A stretch of DNA of 64,000 nt, taken from contig NZ_CP035492.1 of NCBI RefSeq assembly GCF_004135365.1, positions 1,550,001 to 1,614,000 on the forward strand, written 5' to 3'. The stretch comes from Paenibacillus protaetiae. GTDB lineage: Bacteria > Bacillota > Bacilli > Paenibacillales > Paenibacillaceae. Below the pieces are notes generated by a model, which saw only the letters and a program-made list of their open reading frames with translations, did no database searches and was not told where the DNA came from. A program made the translations under genes and the position numbers. Shown here piece after piece: positions 33,853 through 43,051 of this stretch. The first letter of the stretch is position 1, and each line of letters begins with the position of its first letter.

Positions 33853-34311
33853 TTAAATATAACGGTCATGTTCAACCGAGCCATGCTCCAGCGAATCAGA
33901 GTGATTGTGATTTTGGCGAATCATGGATTGGATTTTATCAAATACATGCGGCGCCGAGTCAATTACACGCTCCATCAGATGCGTTTGATTATCAAGCGGC
34001 ACCACTTTAACGCCTTGCGAGCCTACAACAAGAAAAGCAATTGGCGTAATTGAAACACCGCCGCCGCTGCCCCCGCCAAAAGGAGCCGCCGAATCGTGGC
34101 TGCCATCGGATCCATGCATATGGCTGGCGCTGCCGTCGAACCGGATATCGCTGCCGCCCGCCACGAAGCCGAATCCAACTTTGCTGATCGGCATAATTAC
34201 ACTGCCGTCCGGCGTCTGCACCGGGTCACCCACTATCGTATTAACATCCACCATTTCCTTAATATTTTCCATCGCAGTCTGCATCAAGCCTTGAATCGGA
34301 TGCTCGGACAT
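33853..34311 (-). CDS. ytfJ: GerW-family sporulation protein YtfJ
   Basis: YtfJ/GerW proteins are forespore-made and needed for normal germination of spores in some Bacillus species. 152 residues with the family start MSEHPIQGLMQTAMENIKEMVDVNTIVGDP split over about 30 positions, a Gly-rich centre (GGGSGGGVSITPIAFLVV, about 80-97), and a polar tail unusually rich in His and Asp. AGAGGAGGAA lies before the ATG. It follows the DUF2953 gene as ytfJ follows ytfI in B. subtilis. Confidence 0.9.
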   Translation of the reverse strand: MSEHPIQGLMQTAMENIKEMVDVNTIVGDPVQTPDGSVIMPISKVGFGFVAGGSDIRFDGSASHMHGSDGSHDSAAPFGGGSGGGVSITPIAFLVVGSQGVKVVPLDNQTHLMERVIDSAPHVFDKIQSMIRQNHNHSDSLEHGSVEHDRYI

Positions 34312-34433
34312 TGCTATTCCTCCTCTATGCGAATCGGATTATCCTTACGCTTGTAGTATTGTGCTCACTGCGGGGAGAGAGTATGTACCGGATACCGAAA
34401 GTTAAAATTGTGCCTGGCGGCATCATTTGCCGA

Positions 34434-35081
34434 TCATGTCGGCGAAAGCCTGAGCAGCCGCTGAATTTCTTTAAACGTTGTTTTCGTTTTGCGGAGGCGG
34501 CCAAGCAGCTGCATCGTAATGACAAAGCCGTCCCACAATGAAAGCGTTGCTTTGCATGTCCATTCCGTCCGCAGGCAAGGCTGCTGGGTATATATCGGCT
34601 GCACAACCATGACCGGCTCCGCCTTCAGCCGGACCAGCTGTGACAGCAATCCTAGTAACGCTGTTTTTACGGACCATACAGCGCCGGTCGCCATTGCCGT
34701 CCACATCGCGTCCCCCGTTCCGACGTCCGTCTTCCAATTCCACTCGACCAGCTTCACTCTGGCCAGCGCCTTGCGCATCCAGCGTTCCAGATTGCGGAAC
34801 AAATGGACGATCCTCTGCATCCGGTCAATCGCGGTCATGACTTTGTCTTTATCAATCTCGGTGTCGGTTTCTCCGTCCATATGGGCCGCTGTAATATCAA
34901 AAGCCGATTGCTGCTGCAGCTGCAGCACACGGCCGTTAAAATCAAGAAACGGAATTCGTTTCCGGTAATTCACAATCCCATACAGCGCCCGGACCTTAAA
35001 TATCCATTCGTCTGCAAAATCTTGCCGGTTTAAATACCCTTCGATAACAATCGGCGACAACATCACTATTAAAATGAGCAA
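34434..35081 (-). CDS. ytfI: DUF2953 membrane protein, YtfI
   Basis: Function unknown; paired with ytfJ in Bacillales. About 215 residues: an N-terminal helix (LLILIVMLSPIVIEGYL) typical of DUF2953, a charged middle with DRMQRIVHLFRNLERWMRKAL and a later hydrophobic segment TGAVWSVKTALLGLL. TTG at 35081 follows GGGGAGG by about 9 bases and is preferred; the frame also extends 27 bases upstream to another TTG with weaker support. Start uncertain. Confidence 0.75.
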   Translation of the reverse strand: MLILIVMLSPIVIEGYLNRQDFADEWIFKVRALYGIVNYRKRIPFLDFNGRVLQLQQQSAFDITAAHMDGETDTEIDKDKVMTAIDRMQRIVHLFRNLERWMRKALARVKLVEWNWKTDVGTGDAMWTAMATGAVWSVKTALLGLLSQLVRLKAEPVMVVQPIYTQQPCLRTEWTCKATLSLWDGFVITMQLLGRLRKTKTTFKEIQRLLRLSPT

Positions 35082-35198
35082 AAAAAAGAAGCCTCCCCTA
35101 TCGCCCAACCGTATGAGGCCGGAATCATTCCTTCCTCCTCCATTTCCTAATGCTGGTTGGCTATAGTATGGCTTGGCCGCTTAAACTCATGCATACGT

Positions 35199-35837
35199 TT
35201 AAACCGATTCCTCTTCTTCTGGCTGAGGCTGTGCCATCGGCGCGAATTCATCCAGCGTGAGCTGGCGCTCATCAAGCCGCTCGAACAGCATTTGCGTCTG
35301 CTCCTCCAGCGCATCTTCAATGCTGACATGTCCCGGATCCGGCAGCGCCTTCAAGCTGGCGAGCCCGAAATAATCGAGGAACGCTTTTGTTGTTCCATAT
35401 AGGATAGGCCGCCCGATTGCTTCCGCCCGTCCGACCTCTTCGATCAGATCCTTGGATACAAGCGATGCGATCGCACGGTCGCTTTTGACGCCGCGAATCT
35501 CTTCGATATCGATACGGGTTATCGGCTGTCTGTACGCCACGATCGACAATGTCTCAAGCGCGGCTTGAGACAGATGCGAACGAGTTGGCGAATAAGCCAT
35601 TTTCTCAAAATACGGCGCATGCTCCGGATGGGTTGTCAGCCGGTAAGCGCCTGCCACCTCCGCCAGCTGGATGCCGCGGCCTTCCCTTTCCAAATCGCGG
35701 TGCAAATCGTAAGCCAAATCGGTTATCAGCTCGGAATCCAGCTCCAGAATATCGGCGAGCTGCCGCTTCGTTAAGCCTTCGTCCCCTGCCATAAACAATA
35801 AGCCTTCAATAATCGATTTCAGCTTCGAGTAATCCAC
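35199..35837 (-). CDS. scpB: Segregation and condensation protein B
   Basis: Kleisin-interacting winged-helix subunit of the SMC condensin complex. About 212 residues from a GTG at 35837 (start VDYSKLKSIIEGLLFMAG); two winged-helix domains with AGDEGLTKRQLADIL and the conserved QAALETLSIVAYRQPITR (about 93-110), then an acidic tail ending in Glu residues. The start lies inside scpA (32-base overlap), so translation is probably coupled. Confidence 0.94.
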   Translation of the reverse strand: MDYSKLKSIIEGLLFMAGDEGLTKRQLADILELDSELITDLAYDLHRDLEREGRGIQLAEVAGAYRLTTHPEHAPYFEKMAYSPTRSHLSQAALETLSIVAYRQPITRIDIEEIRGVKSDRAIASLVSKDLIEEVGRAEAIGRPILYGTTKAFLDYFGLASLKALPDPGHVSIEDALEEQTQMLFERLDERQLTLDEFAPMAQPQPEEEESV

Positions 35838-36594
35838 TTTCCGCCATTTCTCCTCTCCAATGAATGACAATATCTTCGAACAAGGTATGCTGAAAGCATC
35901 TAATATGCTTCATTTTCATCAGTTCCAGAATCGCCAGGAATGTTACGACGATCTCATGCTTGTTCATATTTTCACGAATTAAACGCGAAAAACGAACGGT
36001 TTCGTATTGCTTCAATACTTCCACAATGTCGCGGATGCGGTCTTTGACCGATATTTCATCCCGCTGGACGGTGGCTACGATACTTCTTCGCGCTGCTCTG
36101 CGTAATGCTTTCTGAAAGGCTGCTATCAAGTCGCTGAGATGAATGCCTTCCACCGGATTAACCGGCACTTCTTTCATATAAGGCGTCAAATCATCCGGCT
36201 CTCGCATATACACAAGGCTTCTGTTCATTTCCTTTTCTTTCAGCTGGGCCGCGATTTGCTTATATTTGCGGTATTCGATCAGCTTCTGGATCAGCTCGTC
36301 CCTTGGATCAAGCCCGTTATCCTCATCCATCCATTCGTCAATAAATTCATCTTCGAATACCGGCGGCTTCGGCAGCAGCTGCTTGCTTTTGATAGCAAGC
36401 AAAGTGGCCGCCATCACGAGAAATTCGCTTGTCACATCAAGCTCCAGCTCTTTCATGGCGTCCAAATATTCCATGTATTGATCGGTAATTTCACTTATAG
36501 AAATATCCTGTATATCGATTTCCGATTTATCAATTAAATGGAGCAATAAATCAAGCGGCCCTTCAAAAGTATCCAGCTTGTAAAGCACCGTCAC
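35806..36594 (-). CDS. scpA: Segregation and condensation protein A (kleisin)
   Basis: Kleisin subunit bridging the SMC heads. About 262 residues. GTG at 36594 lies 7 bases after GGAGG; the sequence then reads VTVLYKLDTFEGPLDLLLHLI, the standard ScpA opening. N-terminal SMC-neck-binding helices, a linker (about 90-170) and a C-terminal winged helix (VVTFLAILELMK) follow. scpA-scpB overlap as in B. subtilis. Confidence 0.95.
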   Translation of the reverse strand: MTVLYKLDTFEGPLDLLLHLIDKSEIDIQDISISEITDQYMEYLDAMKELELDVTSEFLVMAATLLAIKSKQLLPKPPVFEDEFIDEWMDEDNGLDPRDELIQKLIEYRKYKQIAAQLKEKEMNRSLVYMREPDDLTPYMKEVPVNPVEGIHLSDLIAAFQKALRRAARRSIVATVQRDEISVKDRIRDIVEVLKQYETVRFSRLIRENMNKHEIVVTFLAILELMKMKHIRCFQHTLFEDIVIHWRGEMAESGLLEAEIDY

Positions 36595-36660
36595 CCTTAT
36601 TCCTCCTGCCTGTCTCAACAACTCTATTCCATAATATTACCCGATACAAGTGCACATGGT

Positions 36661-36691
36661 AAAGCCCCAGACCCGGATTGGGTTGGGGGCT
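36661..36691 (-). terminator. Probable terminator of the rib operon
   Basis: A stem of about 11 bp with one mismatch (36663-36674 with 36680-36691) and a 5-base loop; only TTT follows on the minus strand. It lies 55 bases past the ribH stop codon. Confidence 0.5.
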
Positions 36692-36746
36692 CTGCGATGA
36701 ATGGAGCTGTAACGGACCGTCCGGTCAATCGCCTGGCAACCTGCCG

Positions 36747-37217
36747 TTAGGCTTGCAGCTGTCTCGTAAGGTTAGCCATCTCAATAGCGGAAACGGCAGC
36801 TTCATATCCTTTGTTGCCTGCTTTTGTGCCGGCGCGTTCAATTGCTTGCTCGATAGAATCAACCGTCAGTACGCCGAAAATAGTCGGCACGCCGGATTTC
36901 AGCGAAATCGCCGCAACGCCTTTCGCGACTTCGTTGCACACATAGTCAAAGTGAGGCGTTGACCCCCGGATAACAGCCCCCAGCGTAATGACCGCGTCAT
37001 ACTTGCCGCTTTCGGCCATTTTTTGCGCGATGAACGGAATTTCGAAAGCGCCTGGAACCCAAGCCACTTCCACATCGGAATCTTCTGCGCCATGGCGTTT
37101 GAAGCCGTCCAGCGCGCCATTCAGCAGTTTCGTCGAAATAAATTCGTTGAAACGGCCAACGACAACACCATATTTTAAACCTGACGATACTAAATGTCCT
37201 TCATATACATGCGGCAT
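36747..37217 (-). CDS. ribH: Lumazine synthase
   Basis: Joins 3,4-dihydroxybutanone 4-phosphate with the pyrimidine precursor to give 6,7-dimethyl-8-ribityllumazine; forms a 60-subunit shell. 156 residues with GRFNEFI, PGAFEIP (about 56-62), the catalytic His in GSTPHFDYV (about 88), and [18 protein letters not shown] lies upstream. Last gene of the riboflavin operon. Confidence 0.97.
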   Translation of the reverse strand: MPHVYEGHLVSSGLKYGVVVGRFNEFISTKLLNGALDGFKRHGAEDSDVEVAWVPGAFEIPFIAQKMAESGKYDAVITLGAVIRGSTPHFDYVCNEVAKGVAAISLKSGVPTIFGVLTVDSIEQAIERAGTKAGNKGYEAAVSAIEMANLTRQLQA

Positions 37218-37248
37218 ACAAATAATCCTCCTAAGTATAAATCAGTTT

Positions 37249-38451
37249 TTATTGGTCAAAACGGAGCATATGGCCAAGTTTGGCCTGCTTCGTCCGCAAA
37301 TAACGGTCATTATCTTTATTGCTTTTCATTTGAATCGGCACGCGCTCTGTTACTTCAAGGCCGTAGCCTTCCAGCCCTTTTATTTTGCGCGGATTGTTTG
37401 TTAAGAGACGCATCTTCGTAATGCCCAAATCTTTTAAAATTTGCGCCCCGATGCCATATTCACGCAAATCCGCCGGAAACCCGAGCTTCAGGTTAGCATC
37501 CACCGTATCCAGGCCCTGCTCCTGCAGCTCGTAAGCTTTCAGCTTATTGATGAGGCCGATGCCTCTTCCTTCCTGCCGCATATAAAGCAGGACGCCTTGG
37601 CCCGCTTCCGCAATCTGGCTTAACGCCGCGGCAAGCTGCGGACCGCAGTCGCAGCGGTGGGAGTGGAATACATCGCCGGTCAAGCATTCGGAGTGGACAC
37701 GGACCAGCACCGGCTCATCCTGCTGCCATTCGCCTTTGACAAGCGCCACATGTTCCTTGCCGTCAATCTCGTTCGTATAAGCTACCGCCCGGAAATCGCC
37801 GAAATCGGTCGGCAAGTTGACATCAACGGCGCGCTGCACCAGTTTCTCGCTGGCATTGCGGTATTGAATCAGCTCTTGAATAGTGATGAGCACCAGATTA
37901 TGTTTTTGCTTGAATTCGATCAGGTCCGGCAACCGGGCCATCGTGCCGTCTTCTTTTATAATTTCACAAATAACGCCTGCCGGCGCCGAGCCGGCCATCC
38001 GCGCCAGATCAACCGCCGCTTCCGTATGTCCTGCGCGCCGCAGTACGCCGCCGTCTTTTGCAATAAGCGGAAAAATATGCCCCGGCCGGCGGAAATCCGA
38101 TGCGCGCGTCTGATCCTGGATAAACGCCTGAACCGTCTGGGAACGCTCAAACGCGGATATGCCGGTTGTCGTTGTCGCATGGTCAACCGAGATCGTAAAC
38201 GCCGTTCCGTGGTAATCCGTATTCCGGTTTACCATCGGCGGCAAGTCAAGCTGCGCTGCTCGTTCCTGCGTAATCGGCACGCATACAAGACCACGCGCTT
38301 CCGTAATCATGAAGTTAATGACTTCAGGGGTCGCATGCTCCGCCAGGGCGATCAAGTCCCCTTCATTCTCGCGGTCTTCGTCGTCGACCACAATAATGGG
38401 CTTGCCTGCCTTCAAATCGGCAATGGCTTCCTCAATCGTGTTAAAAGCCAT
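37249..38451 (-). CDS. ribBA: Bifunctional DHBP synthase / GTP cyclohydrolase II
   Basis: Both entry reactions of riboflavin synthesis on one chain (RibA in B. subtilis). 400 residues: DHBP synthase domain (about 1-202) with [19 protein letters not shown] and the flexible loop; GTP cyclohydrolase II domain (about 205-400) with zinc ligands in [14 protein letters not shown] and [18 protein letters not shown] precedes the ATG. Position between ribE and ribH is standard. Confidence 0.97.
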   Translation of the reverse strand: MAFNTIEEAIADLKAGKPIIVVDDEDRENEGDLIALAEHATPEVINFMITEARGLVCVPITQERAAQLDLPPMVNRNTDYHGTAFTISVDHATTTTGISAFERSQTVQAFIQDQTRASDFRRPGHIFPLIAKDGGVLRRAGHTEAAVDLARMAGSAPAGVICEIIKEDGTMARLPDLIEFKQKHNLVLITIQELIQYRNASEKLVQRAVDVNLPTDFGDFRAVAYTNEIDGKEHVALVKGEWQQDEPVLVRVHSECLTGDVFHSHRCDCGPQLAAALSQIAEAGQGVLLYMRQEGRGIGLINKLKAYELQEQGLDTVDANLKLGFPADLREYGIGAQILKDLGITKMRLLTNNPRKIKGLEGYGLEVTERVPIQMKSNKDNDRYLRTKQAKLGHMLRFDQ

Positions 38452-38485
38452 TTAAATCCCCTCCTCATCCGATTGTGCTGCTTTA

Positions 38486-39151
38486 TTATAAAAATCCGTT
38501 ATCCGCCAAAAAATCCGCCGTCAACCGCTTAGCCCCGGCCGGTTTGGAATGGGCCGGCTCTCTGTAATGAAGGAGATGGTCGACATACTTGCCAATAACA
38601 TCACATTCGATGTTGACGATATCCCCTTGCGATTTATGCTGCAAAGCCGTCTCCGCCAGCGTATGAGGGATAATCGAAACTTGGAATGTATCCATGCTTG
38701 TATCCACTACCGTTAAGCTGACGCCGTCAATCGTAATCGAGCCTTTCGGAATAATGTACCGGAGCGATTCCGGTTCCGATGCGCGTAATGTAAACACAAC
38801 CGCATTCGCTTCCGACTGCCGGTTTAAAATTTCGGCCATGCCGTCGCAATGCCCTTGGACGATATGGCCGCCAAACCGGCCGTTCGCCTGCATGGCGCGT
38901 TCGAGATTTAACGGCTGCCCCGGGCGCAGCTGCTGCAGATTGGAACGCCTGAACGTCTCGGGCATCACATCAGCTGCAAAAGATGTCTGGTCATAAGCGA
39001 TAACGGTCAGACATACGCCGTTCACCGCGATGCTGTCGCCGAGTGCAATGCCTTCAAGCACTTTGGACGCTGTGATAGTGAGAACCATCGCTTCTCCTTG
39101 CCTGAACACTTTTTTCAAACGGCCAATTTCCTCAATGAGTCCGGTAAACAA
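38486..39151 (-). CDS. ribE: Riboflavin synthase alpha chain
   Basis: Converts two dimethyl-ribityllumazines to riboflavin. About 221 residues from a TTG at 39151 preceded by GAGGAGGTG, giving the family start (M)FTGLIEEIG. Two duplicated beta-barrel halves are visible (GDSIAVNGVCLTV and KGSITIDGVSLTV; HIVQGHCDG and VDHLLHY). C-terminal tail somewhat longer than B. subtilis (215). It follows ribD. Confidence 0.96.
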   Translation of the reverse strand: MFTGLIEEIGRLKKVFRQGEAMVLTITASKVLEGIALGDSIAVNGVCLTVIAYDQTSFAADVMPETFRRSNLQQLRPGQPLNLERAMQANGRFGGHIVQGHCDGMAEILNRQSEANAVVFTLRASEPESLRYIIPKGSITIDGVSLTVVDTSMDTFQVSIIPHTLAETALQHKSQGDIVNIECDVIGKYVDHLLHYREPAHSKPAGAKRLTADFLADNGFL

Positions 39152-39174
39152 GACGCCCGCACCTCCTCTTTTGC

Positions 39175-40284
39175 CTATTGTTCCCCATATTGAGGATAAC
39201 CGGTCACGCAAATATCGGCTCCCGCCAGCTCCACATGAACGTCTGTGAGCTGAATCGCATCAGCCATTTTCGCAAAGCCGTCAAACGTAAAAGTGCCGGG
39301 AGCATCGGAGCCGCCGATAATTTTGGCCGCATAGTACAAAATCACTTTATCGATCAGGCCAGCTGCCAGCATGGCCCCGTTGAGACGGCCGCCGCCTTCG
39401 AGCAATATCGAGCCGATCTCCAGCTCGCCAAGCTTAAGCATCGCCAGCTTTAAATCGACATGCGGGCCAGCCCCGCAAGCGATAACCTCCACGCCGGCCT
39501 GCTCTAAATCCGTTCGCTTAGACTCGTCCGCGCCTTCTGTCGCAAGCACCAGCGTACGGGCAGAACGGTCGGTTACAACTCTTGCCGCAAGCGGCAAACG
39601 CAGCTTCGAATCCACAATTATCCGTACCGGATCGATAGCATCGACAGCGGCGCGGGTCGTCAGCTGCGGATCGTCAGCAAGCACCGTTTCAATGCCAACC
39701 ATAATCGCTTCATGCTGATGGCGGAGCGTGTGCACCTGTTCGCGGGCGGCAGCTCCGGTGACCCAGCGGCTGTCCCCTGTCCGGGAAGCGATTTTGCCAT
39801 CCAGCGTGCTGGCCGTCTTGAGCGTAACGAACGGGAGTCTTGTCGTAATGTATTTGTTAAATTTCTCATTCATCGCATTCGACTTATCGCCCAGCAGGCC
39901 GACCGTAACGTCGATACCCGCTTCGCGCAGCCGTTTAATGCCTCTTCCGGCGACCTGCGGATTAGGATCCTCTGTCGCGACAACGACCCGAGACGCCTTC
40001 GCCTCGATAATTCTCTCGCAGCATGGCGGCGTTTTGCCGTGATGGCTGCAAGGCTCAAGCGTTACATATACCGTTGCGCCCTCCGCTTCATCGCCGGCCA
40101 TCTTCAGCGCATGCACTTCAGCATGGCCGGTCCCGCGCTTCAAGTGGGTGCCTACGCCGATGATCCGGCCGTCTTTGACAACGACGCAGCCGACAACCGG
40201 GTTGATGCCGGTTTGCCCTTGCGCTTTGCGCGCCAGCTCAAGAGCAAGCTGCATATAATATTCATCGTTTAAAATATCTATCAA
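39175..40284 (-). CDS. ribD: Bifunctional diaminohydroxyphosphoribosylaminopyrimidine deaminase / reductase
   Basis: Second and third steps of riboflavin synthesis. About 369 residues from a TTG at 40284 with GGGGG 9 bases upstream. N-terminal deaminase with zinc-binding HAEVHAL and PCSHHGKTPPCC (about 52-86), C-terminal reductase with SLDGKIA-type STLDGKIAS. First gene of the operon; its ribosome site can pair with the sequence just upstream, and an FMN riboswitch lies about 265 bases upstream of the start. Confidence 0.96.
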   Translation of the reverse strand: MIDILNDEYYMQLALELARKAQGQTGINPVVGCVVVKDGRIIGVGTHLKRGTGHAEVHALKMAGDEAEGATVYVTLEPCSHHGKTPPCCERIIEAKASRVVVATEDPNPQVAGRGIKRLREAGIDVTVGLLGDKSNAMNEKFNKYITTRLPFVTLKTASTLDGKIASRTGDSRWVTGAAAREQVHTLRHQHEAIMVGIETVLADDPQLTTRAAVDAIDPVRIIVDSKLRLPLAARVVTDRSARTLVLATEGADESKRTDLEQAGVEVIACGAGPHVDLKLAMLKLGELEIGSILLEGGGRLNGAMLAAGLIDKVILYYAAKIIGGSDAPGTFTFDGFAKMADAIQLTDVHVELAGADICVTGYPQYGEQ

Positions 40285-40293
40285 CGCAAATAA

Positions 40294-40324
40294 CCCCCGT
40301 AGGCAATCGCTTGGCCAACGGGGG
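40294..40324 (-). promoter_or_regulatory. Hairpin sequestering the ribD ribosome-binding site
   Basis: On the minus-strand transcript CCCCCGT (from 40318-40324) pairs with ACGGGGG (from 40294-40300), with GGC/GCC pairing inside after one mismatch. The 3' arm contains the GGGGG ribosome site of ribD. Placed between the FMN riboswitch and the start codon. Confidence 0.55.
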
Positions 40325-40549
40325 AAATAGATGAAAAATGAAAAGCGTCCCGGCGCACTTCCGCACAAGGCAATTGACAGTTTCACAACCATCAAAAAAA
40401 CAGGCCATGCGGAGCCGGCTAAACAACGCGCAGCGCTATAAGCTGCCGCCCGTTTATTGAGCCTCTGTGCGTAAACATCTTCAAATAAGCCGGCTGCTAC
40501 GTTTGTGTGAATTCCTTCACAACAACAGCGGACATGATGCTAACCGAAA

Positions 40550-40760
40550 AGCTTCCCCTTCTCCCATCCAGACTATACTGTCGGTCCCGGATTTGCACCA
40601 GGTCCACCGTTCCGCTTCAGTCAAATGCATCAATCTGCTCTTCGCTGCAGCTCGGAACGGGTCACGGACTGACGAATAATGCTGCGATTTGGTGTTCCAA
40701 TCCCGCAGCTTTATCCGATCACCGCCGGTTGGGACTTTCACCCGACCCCGAAGGTAAGCT
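40550..40760 (-). promoter_or_regulatory. FMN riboswitch (RFN element)
   Basis: Flavin mononucleotide-sensing leader of the rib operon. On the minus strand the conserved blocks appear in order: CTTCGGGGTCGGGTG, AAAGTCCCAACCGGCGGTGA, GTCCGTGACCCG, ACGGTGGACCTGGTG, CAAATCCGGGACCGACAG and TAGTCTGGATGGGAGAAGG. Closing P1 arms lie near 40550 and 40760. High FMN would reduce rib expression. Between it and ribD are a T7 run near 40394-40400 with a poor stem, and the sequestering hairpin. These fill most of the 738-base gap 40285-41022. Confidence 0.95.
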
Positions 40761-40830
40761 GATTATTCATTTGGAATAATTAATGTGCATAATTAACTGC
40801 ATCCGGTATAAACACATTAACATTGATGAA

Positions 40831-40859
40831 ATGTTACCACTGAAAAAATAAAAATGCAA
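40831..40859 (-). promoter_or_regulatory. Candidate sigma-A promoter of the rib operon
   Basis: Minus strand TTGCAT (40854-40859), 17-base spacer ending TGG, TAACAT (40831-40836). An extended -10-like TGn precedes the -10. It is about 70 bases upstream of the riboswitch. Confidence 0.4.
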
Positions 40860-40948
40860 GGCTTTCTCGCGGCACTATTTTTGTAAGGGTTTCCACAATA
40901 AAAGGAAAACCGATTGATTTCGACATGAACAGACAGGCCGCTTCATCA

Positions 40949-40995
40949 CAAAAAACCGCTCAAACCAAGGAATCCCCATCGGTTTGAGCGGTTTT
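40949..40995 (-). terminator. Intrinsic terminator of ppiB
   Basis: A perfect 15-bp stem (40952-40966 with 40981-40995), 14-base loop and six T on the minus strand, 27 bases past the ppiB stop codon. Confidence 0.92.
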
Positions 40996-41022
40996 CAGTT
41001 CGTTCAGCTAGGGATGGAAGGA

Positions 41023-41454
41023 TTAAACTTCGACAACCTCTACCTTTTCCATTTTGGTGCCGTTTTTGAACGTATCGACATGCTCCATGCCTTTTGCCAC
41101 TTTGCCAAATACCGTGTGCTGGCCGTCCAGGTGCGGCTGCGGCTGGTAGCAGATATAGAACTGGCTGCCGCCTGTGTTGCGTCCCGCATGGGCCATTGCA
41201 AGCGTACCGCGCTCATGTTTGTTCGGGTTGATCTCGCAGTTGATCGTGTAGCCAGGGCCGCCGGTGCCAGTGCCGTGAGGGCAGCCGCCTTGCGCTACAA
41301 AGCCGGGAATAACGCGATGGAACGTAAGTCCGTTATAGAAACCGCTGTTTGCCAGCTTCTCGAAGTTTGCTACCGTGTTAGGCGCATCAGCGTCAAACAG
41401 GTCCAGAACAACTTCCCCGCCGTCTGCGAGCGTAATTTTTGCTTGTTTTGCCAT
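41023..41454 (-). CDS. ppiB: Cyclophilin-type peptidyl-prolyl isomerase
   Basis: Cytoplasmic prolyl isomerase assisting folding. 143 residues forming one cyclophilin domain: [13 protein letters not shown] (catalytic Arg, about 47-59), [11 protein letters not shown] and HTVFGKV. No signal peptide. Flanked by its own terminator and by the lysA terminator, so likely transcribed alone. ppiB lies near rib genes in B. subtilis too. Confidence 0.95.
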   Translation of the reverse strand: MAKQAKITLADGGEVVLDLFDADAPNTVANFEKLANSGFYNGLTFHRVIPGFVAQGGCPHGTGTGGPGYTINCEINPNKHERGTLAMAHAGRNTGGSQFYICYQPQPHLDGQHTVFGKVAKGMEHVDTFKNGTKMEKVEVVEV

Positions 41455-41490
41455 AATCGCATCTACCTTTCTTTTGCCAAATTTACAGCA

Positions 41491-41535
41491 GAAAAGCCAG
41501 CCACGGCTTTCGCATGAGACAGCCTGGCTGACTTT
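41491..41535 (-). terminator. Probable terminator of lysA
   Basis: An 11-bp stem with one mismatch (41493-41503 with 41525-41535), a 21-base loop and TTTT on the minus strand, 38 bases past the lysA stop codon. Confidence 0.65.
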
Positions 41536-41572
41536 CTTGTCCGATTAACCTATACGTTACCAAAAAACACCC

Positions 41573-42904
41573 TTACTTCGCAACTCCGGATTTGCTCAGG
41601 CGAGCCGGGATCACATCGTTGCAAATAATGTTGTCCAGCGATTCGCGGTTTACGACGAGATCGGCTTCGCCGTTTTGTACAAATACAACAGCCGGACGGC
41701 GGATGCGGTTATAGTTGCTCGCCATCGCATAGTTGTAAGCGCCAGTGCAGAATACGGCAAGCAGATCGCCCGAATTTGCTTTCGGCAGGTCCAGATCCCA
41801 GATCAGCATATCGCCGCTTTCGCAGCATTTGCCGGCAATGGATACCGTCTCTTCTTTCGGTTCGTTGGCGCGGTTAGCGAGCACCGCTTCGTATTTCGAC
41901 TGGTAAAGCGCAGGGCGCGGGTTATCAGTCATGCCGCCGTCAACGGCAACATATTTGCGCACGCCCGGAATGTCTTTGCTTGTACCAATTGTATACAGCG
42001 TTGTACCTGCATCGCCAACCATGCTGCGGCCCGGTTCAACCCAAATTTCAGGCAGCGGATATTCCGCAGCGTTGAAATTCGTAATAATCGCGCCCGTAAT
42101 GGCTTGAACATATTCTGCGATCGGAAGCGGCTTGTCGCCTTCCACATAACGGATGCCGAAGCCGCCGCCCAGGTTGATCACTTTGAACGTGAGACCCAGC
42201 TCCGAGCGAACCGATACCGCAAATGCGGCCACTTTGTCGACAGCCATACGGAAGCCTTCCACTTCGAAAATTTGCGAGCCGATATGGGAATGTACACCCA
42301 AAATAACAAGGTTGCTCAGGCCCATAGCCGTTTCGATTGCTTGTCTAGCCGCTCCATTGCCGATATCGAAGCCAAACTTCGAATCCTGCTGGCCGGTCGA
42401 AATATAGTCATGTGTATGGGCTTCCACGCCAGGCGTTACGCGGAGCAGAATGTTTACTTTTTTGCCTTTGTCGCCTGCCAGCGCGTTCAGCAGCTGCAGC
42501 TCCACAAAGTTGTCTACAACAAAGCAGCCGATGCCTGCATCAAGAGCCATATTGATTTCGTCCGGCGTTTTGTTGTTGCCATGGAAATGGATGCGCTCGA
42601 CAGGGAATCCTGCTTGCAGCGCGGTGTACAGCTCGCCGTCGGATACGACATCCAAGGAAAGCCCTTCTTGCTCAGCGATGGCGCACATCGCCATAACGCT
42701 GAACGCTTTGCTTGCATAAGCGACCTGGAAGTTCAGGCCGGATGCCTTGAACGCTTGGACATATTCACGCGCACGCTGGCGTACAAGCGCTTCATCCACA
42801 ATGTACAGCGGCGTGCCGAATTTTTGAGCCAGGTCGGTTACATCGTTGCCGCCGATTTCGAGATGGCCTTTATCATTTATTTTACTCGTTCCATGCAAAA
42901 ACAT
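41573..42904 (-). CDS. lysA: Diaminopimelate decarboxylase
   Basis: Last step of lysine synthesis, PLP-dependent. 443 residues from an ATG at 42904 preceded by GAGGAGAG (the open frame to 43051 has no ribosome site). PLP lysine in VAYASKAFS (about 59-67), GIGCFVVDN, HSHIGSQIF, GGGFGI (about 240) and CESGDML near the C-terminus. It follows spoVAF, as in B. subtilis; the last gene of that cluster. Confidence 0.97.
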   Translation of the reverse strand: MFLHGTSKINDKGHLEIGGNDVTDLAQKFGTPLYIVDEALVRQRAREYVQAFKASGLNFQVAYASKAFSVMAMCAIAEQEGLSLDVVSDGELYTALQAGFPVERIHFHGNNKTPDEINMALDAGIGCFVVDNFVELQLLNALAGDKGKKVNILLRVTPGVEAHTHDYISTGQQDSKFGFDIGNGAARQAIETAMGLSNLVILGVHSHIGSQIFEVEGFRMAVDKVAAFAVSVRSELGLTFKVINLGGGFGIRYVEGDKPLPIAEYVQAITGAIITNFNAAEYPLPEIWVEPGRSMVGDAGTTLYTIGTSKDIPGVRKYVAVDGGMTDNPRPALYQSKYEAVLANRANEPKEETVSIAGKCCESGDMLIWDLDLPKANSGDLLAVFCTGAYNYAMASNYNRIRRPAVVFVQNGEADLVVNRESLDNIICNDVIPARLSKSGVAK

Positions 42905-43051
42905 GATCTCTCTCCTCGTTTCCACTGCTCTTGCTCCATCCAATCGGCATTCGCAGTTCCGATAAAATATTATTTGCACCAATAGCATCAGTATATAATA
43001 TTCTATCCGCGAGAGATATGGATAAATTAACAACACATTTGCAATTTTCAC

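Noticed and set aside
34384-34541. Plus-strand frame with a good GGGGAGAG ribosome site reading MYRIPKVKIVPGG with CRSC
   Set aside because: It runs deep into the antisense of ytfI, a convincing gene; probably chance.
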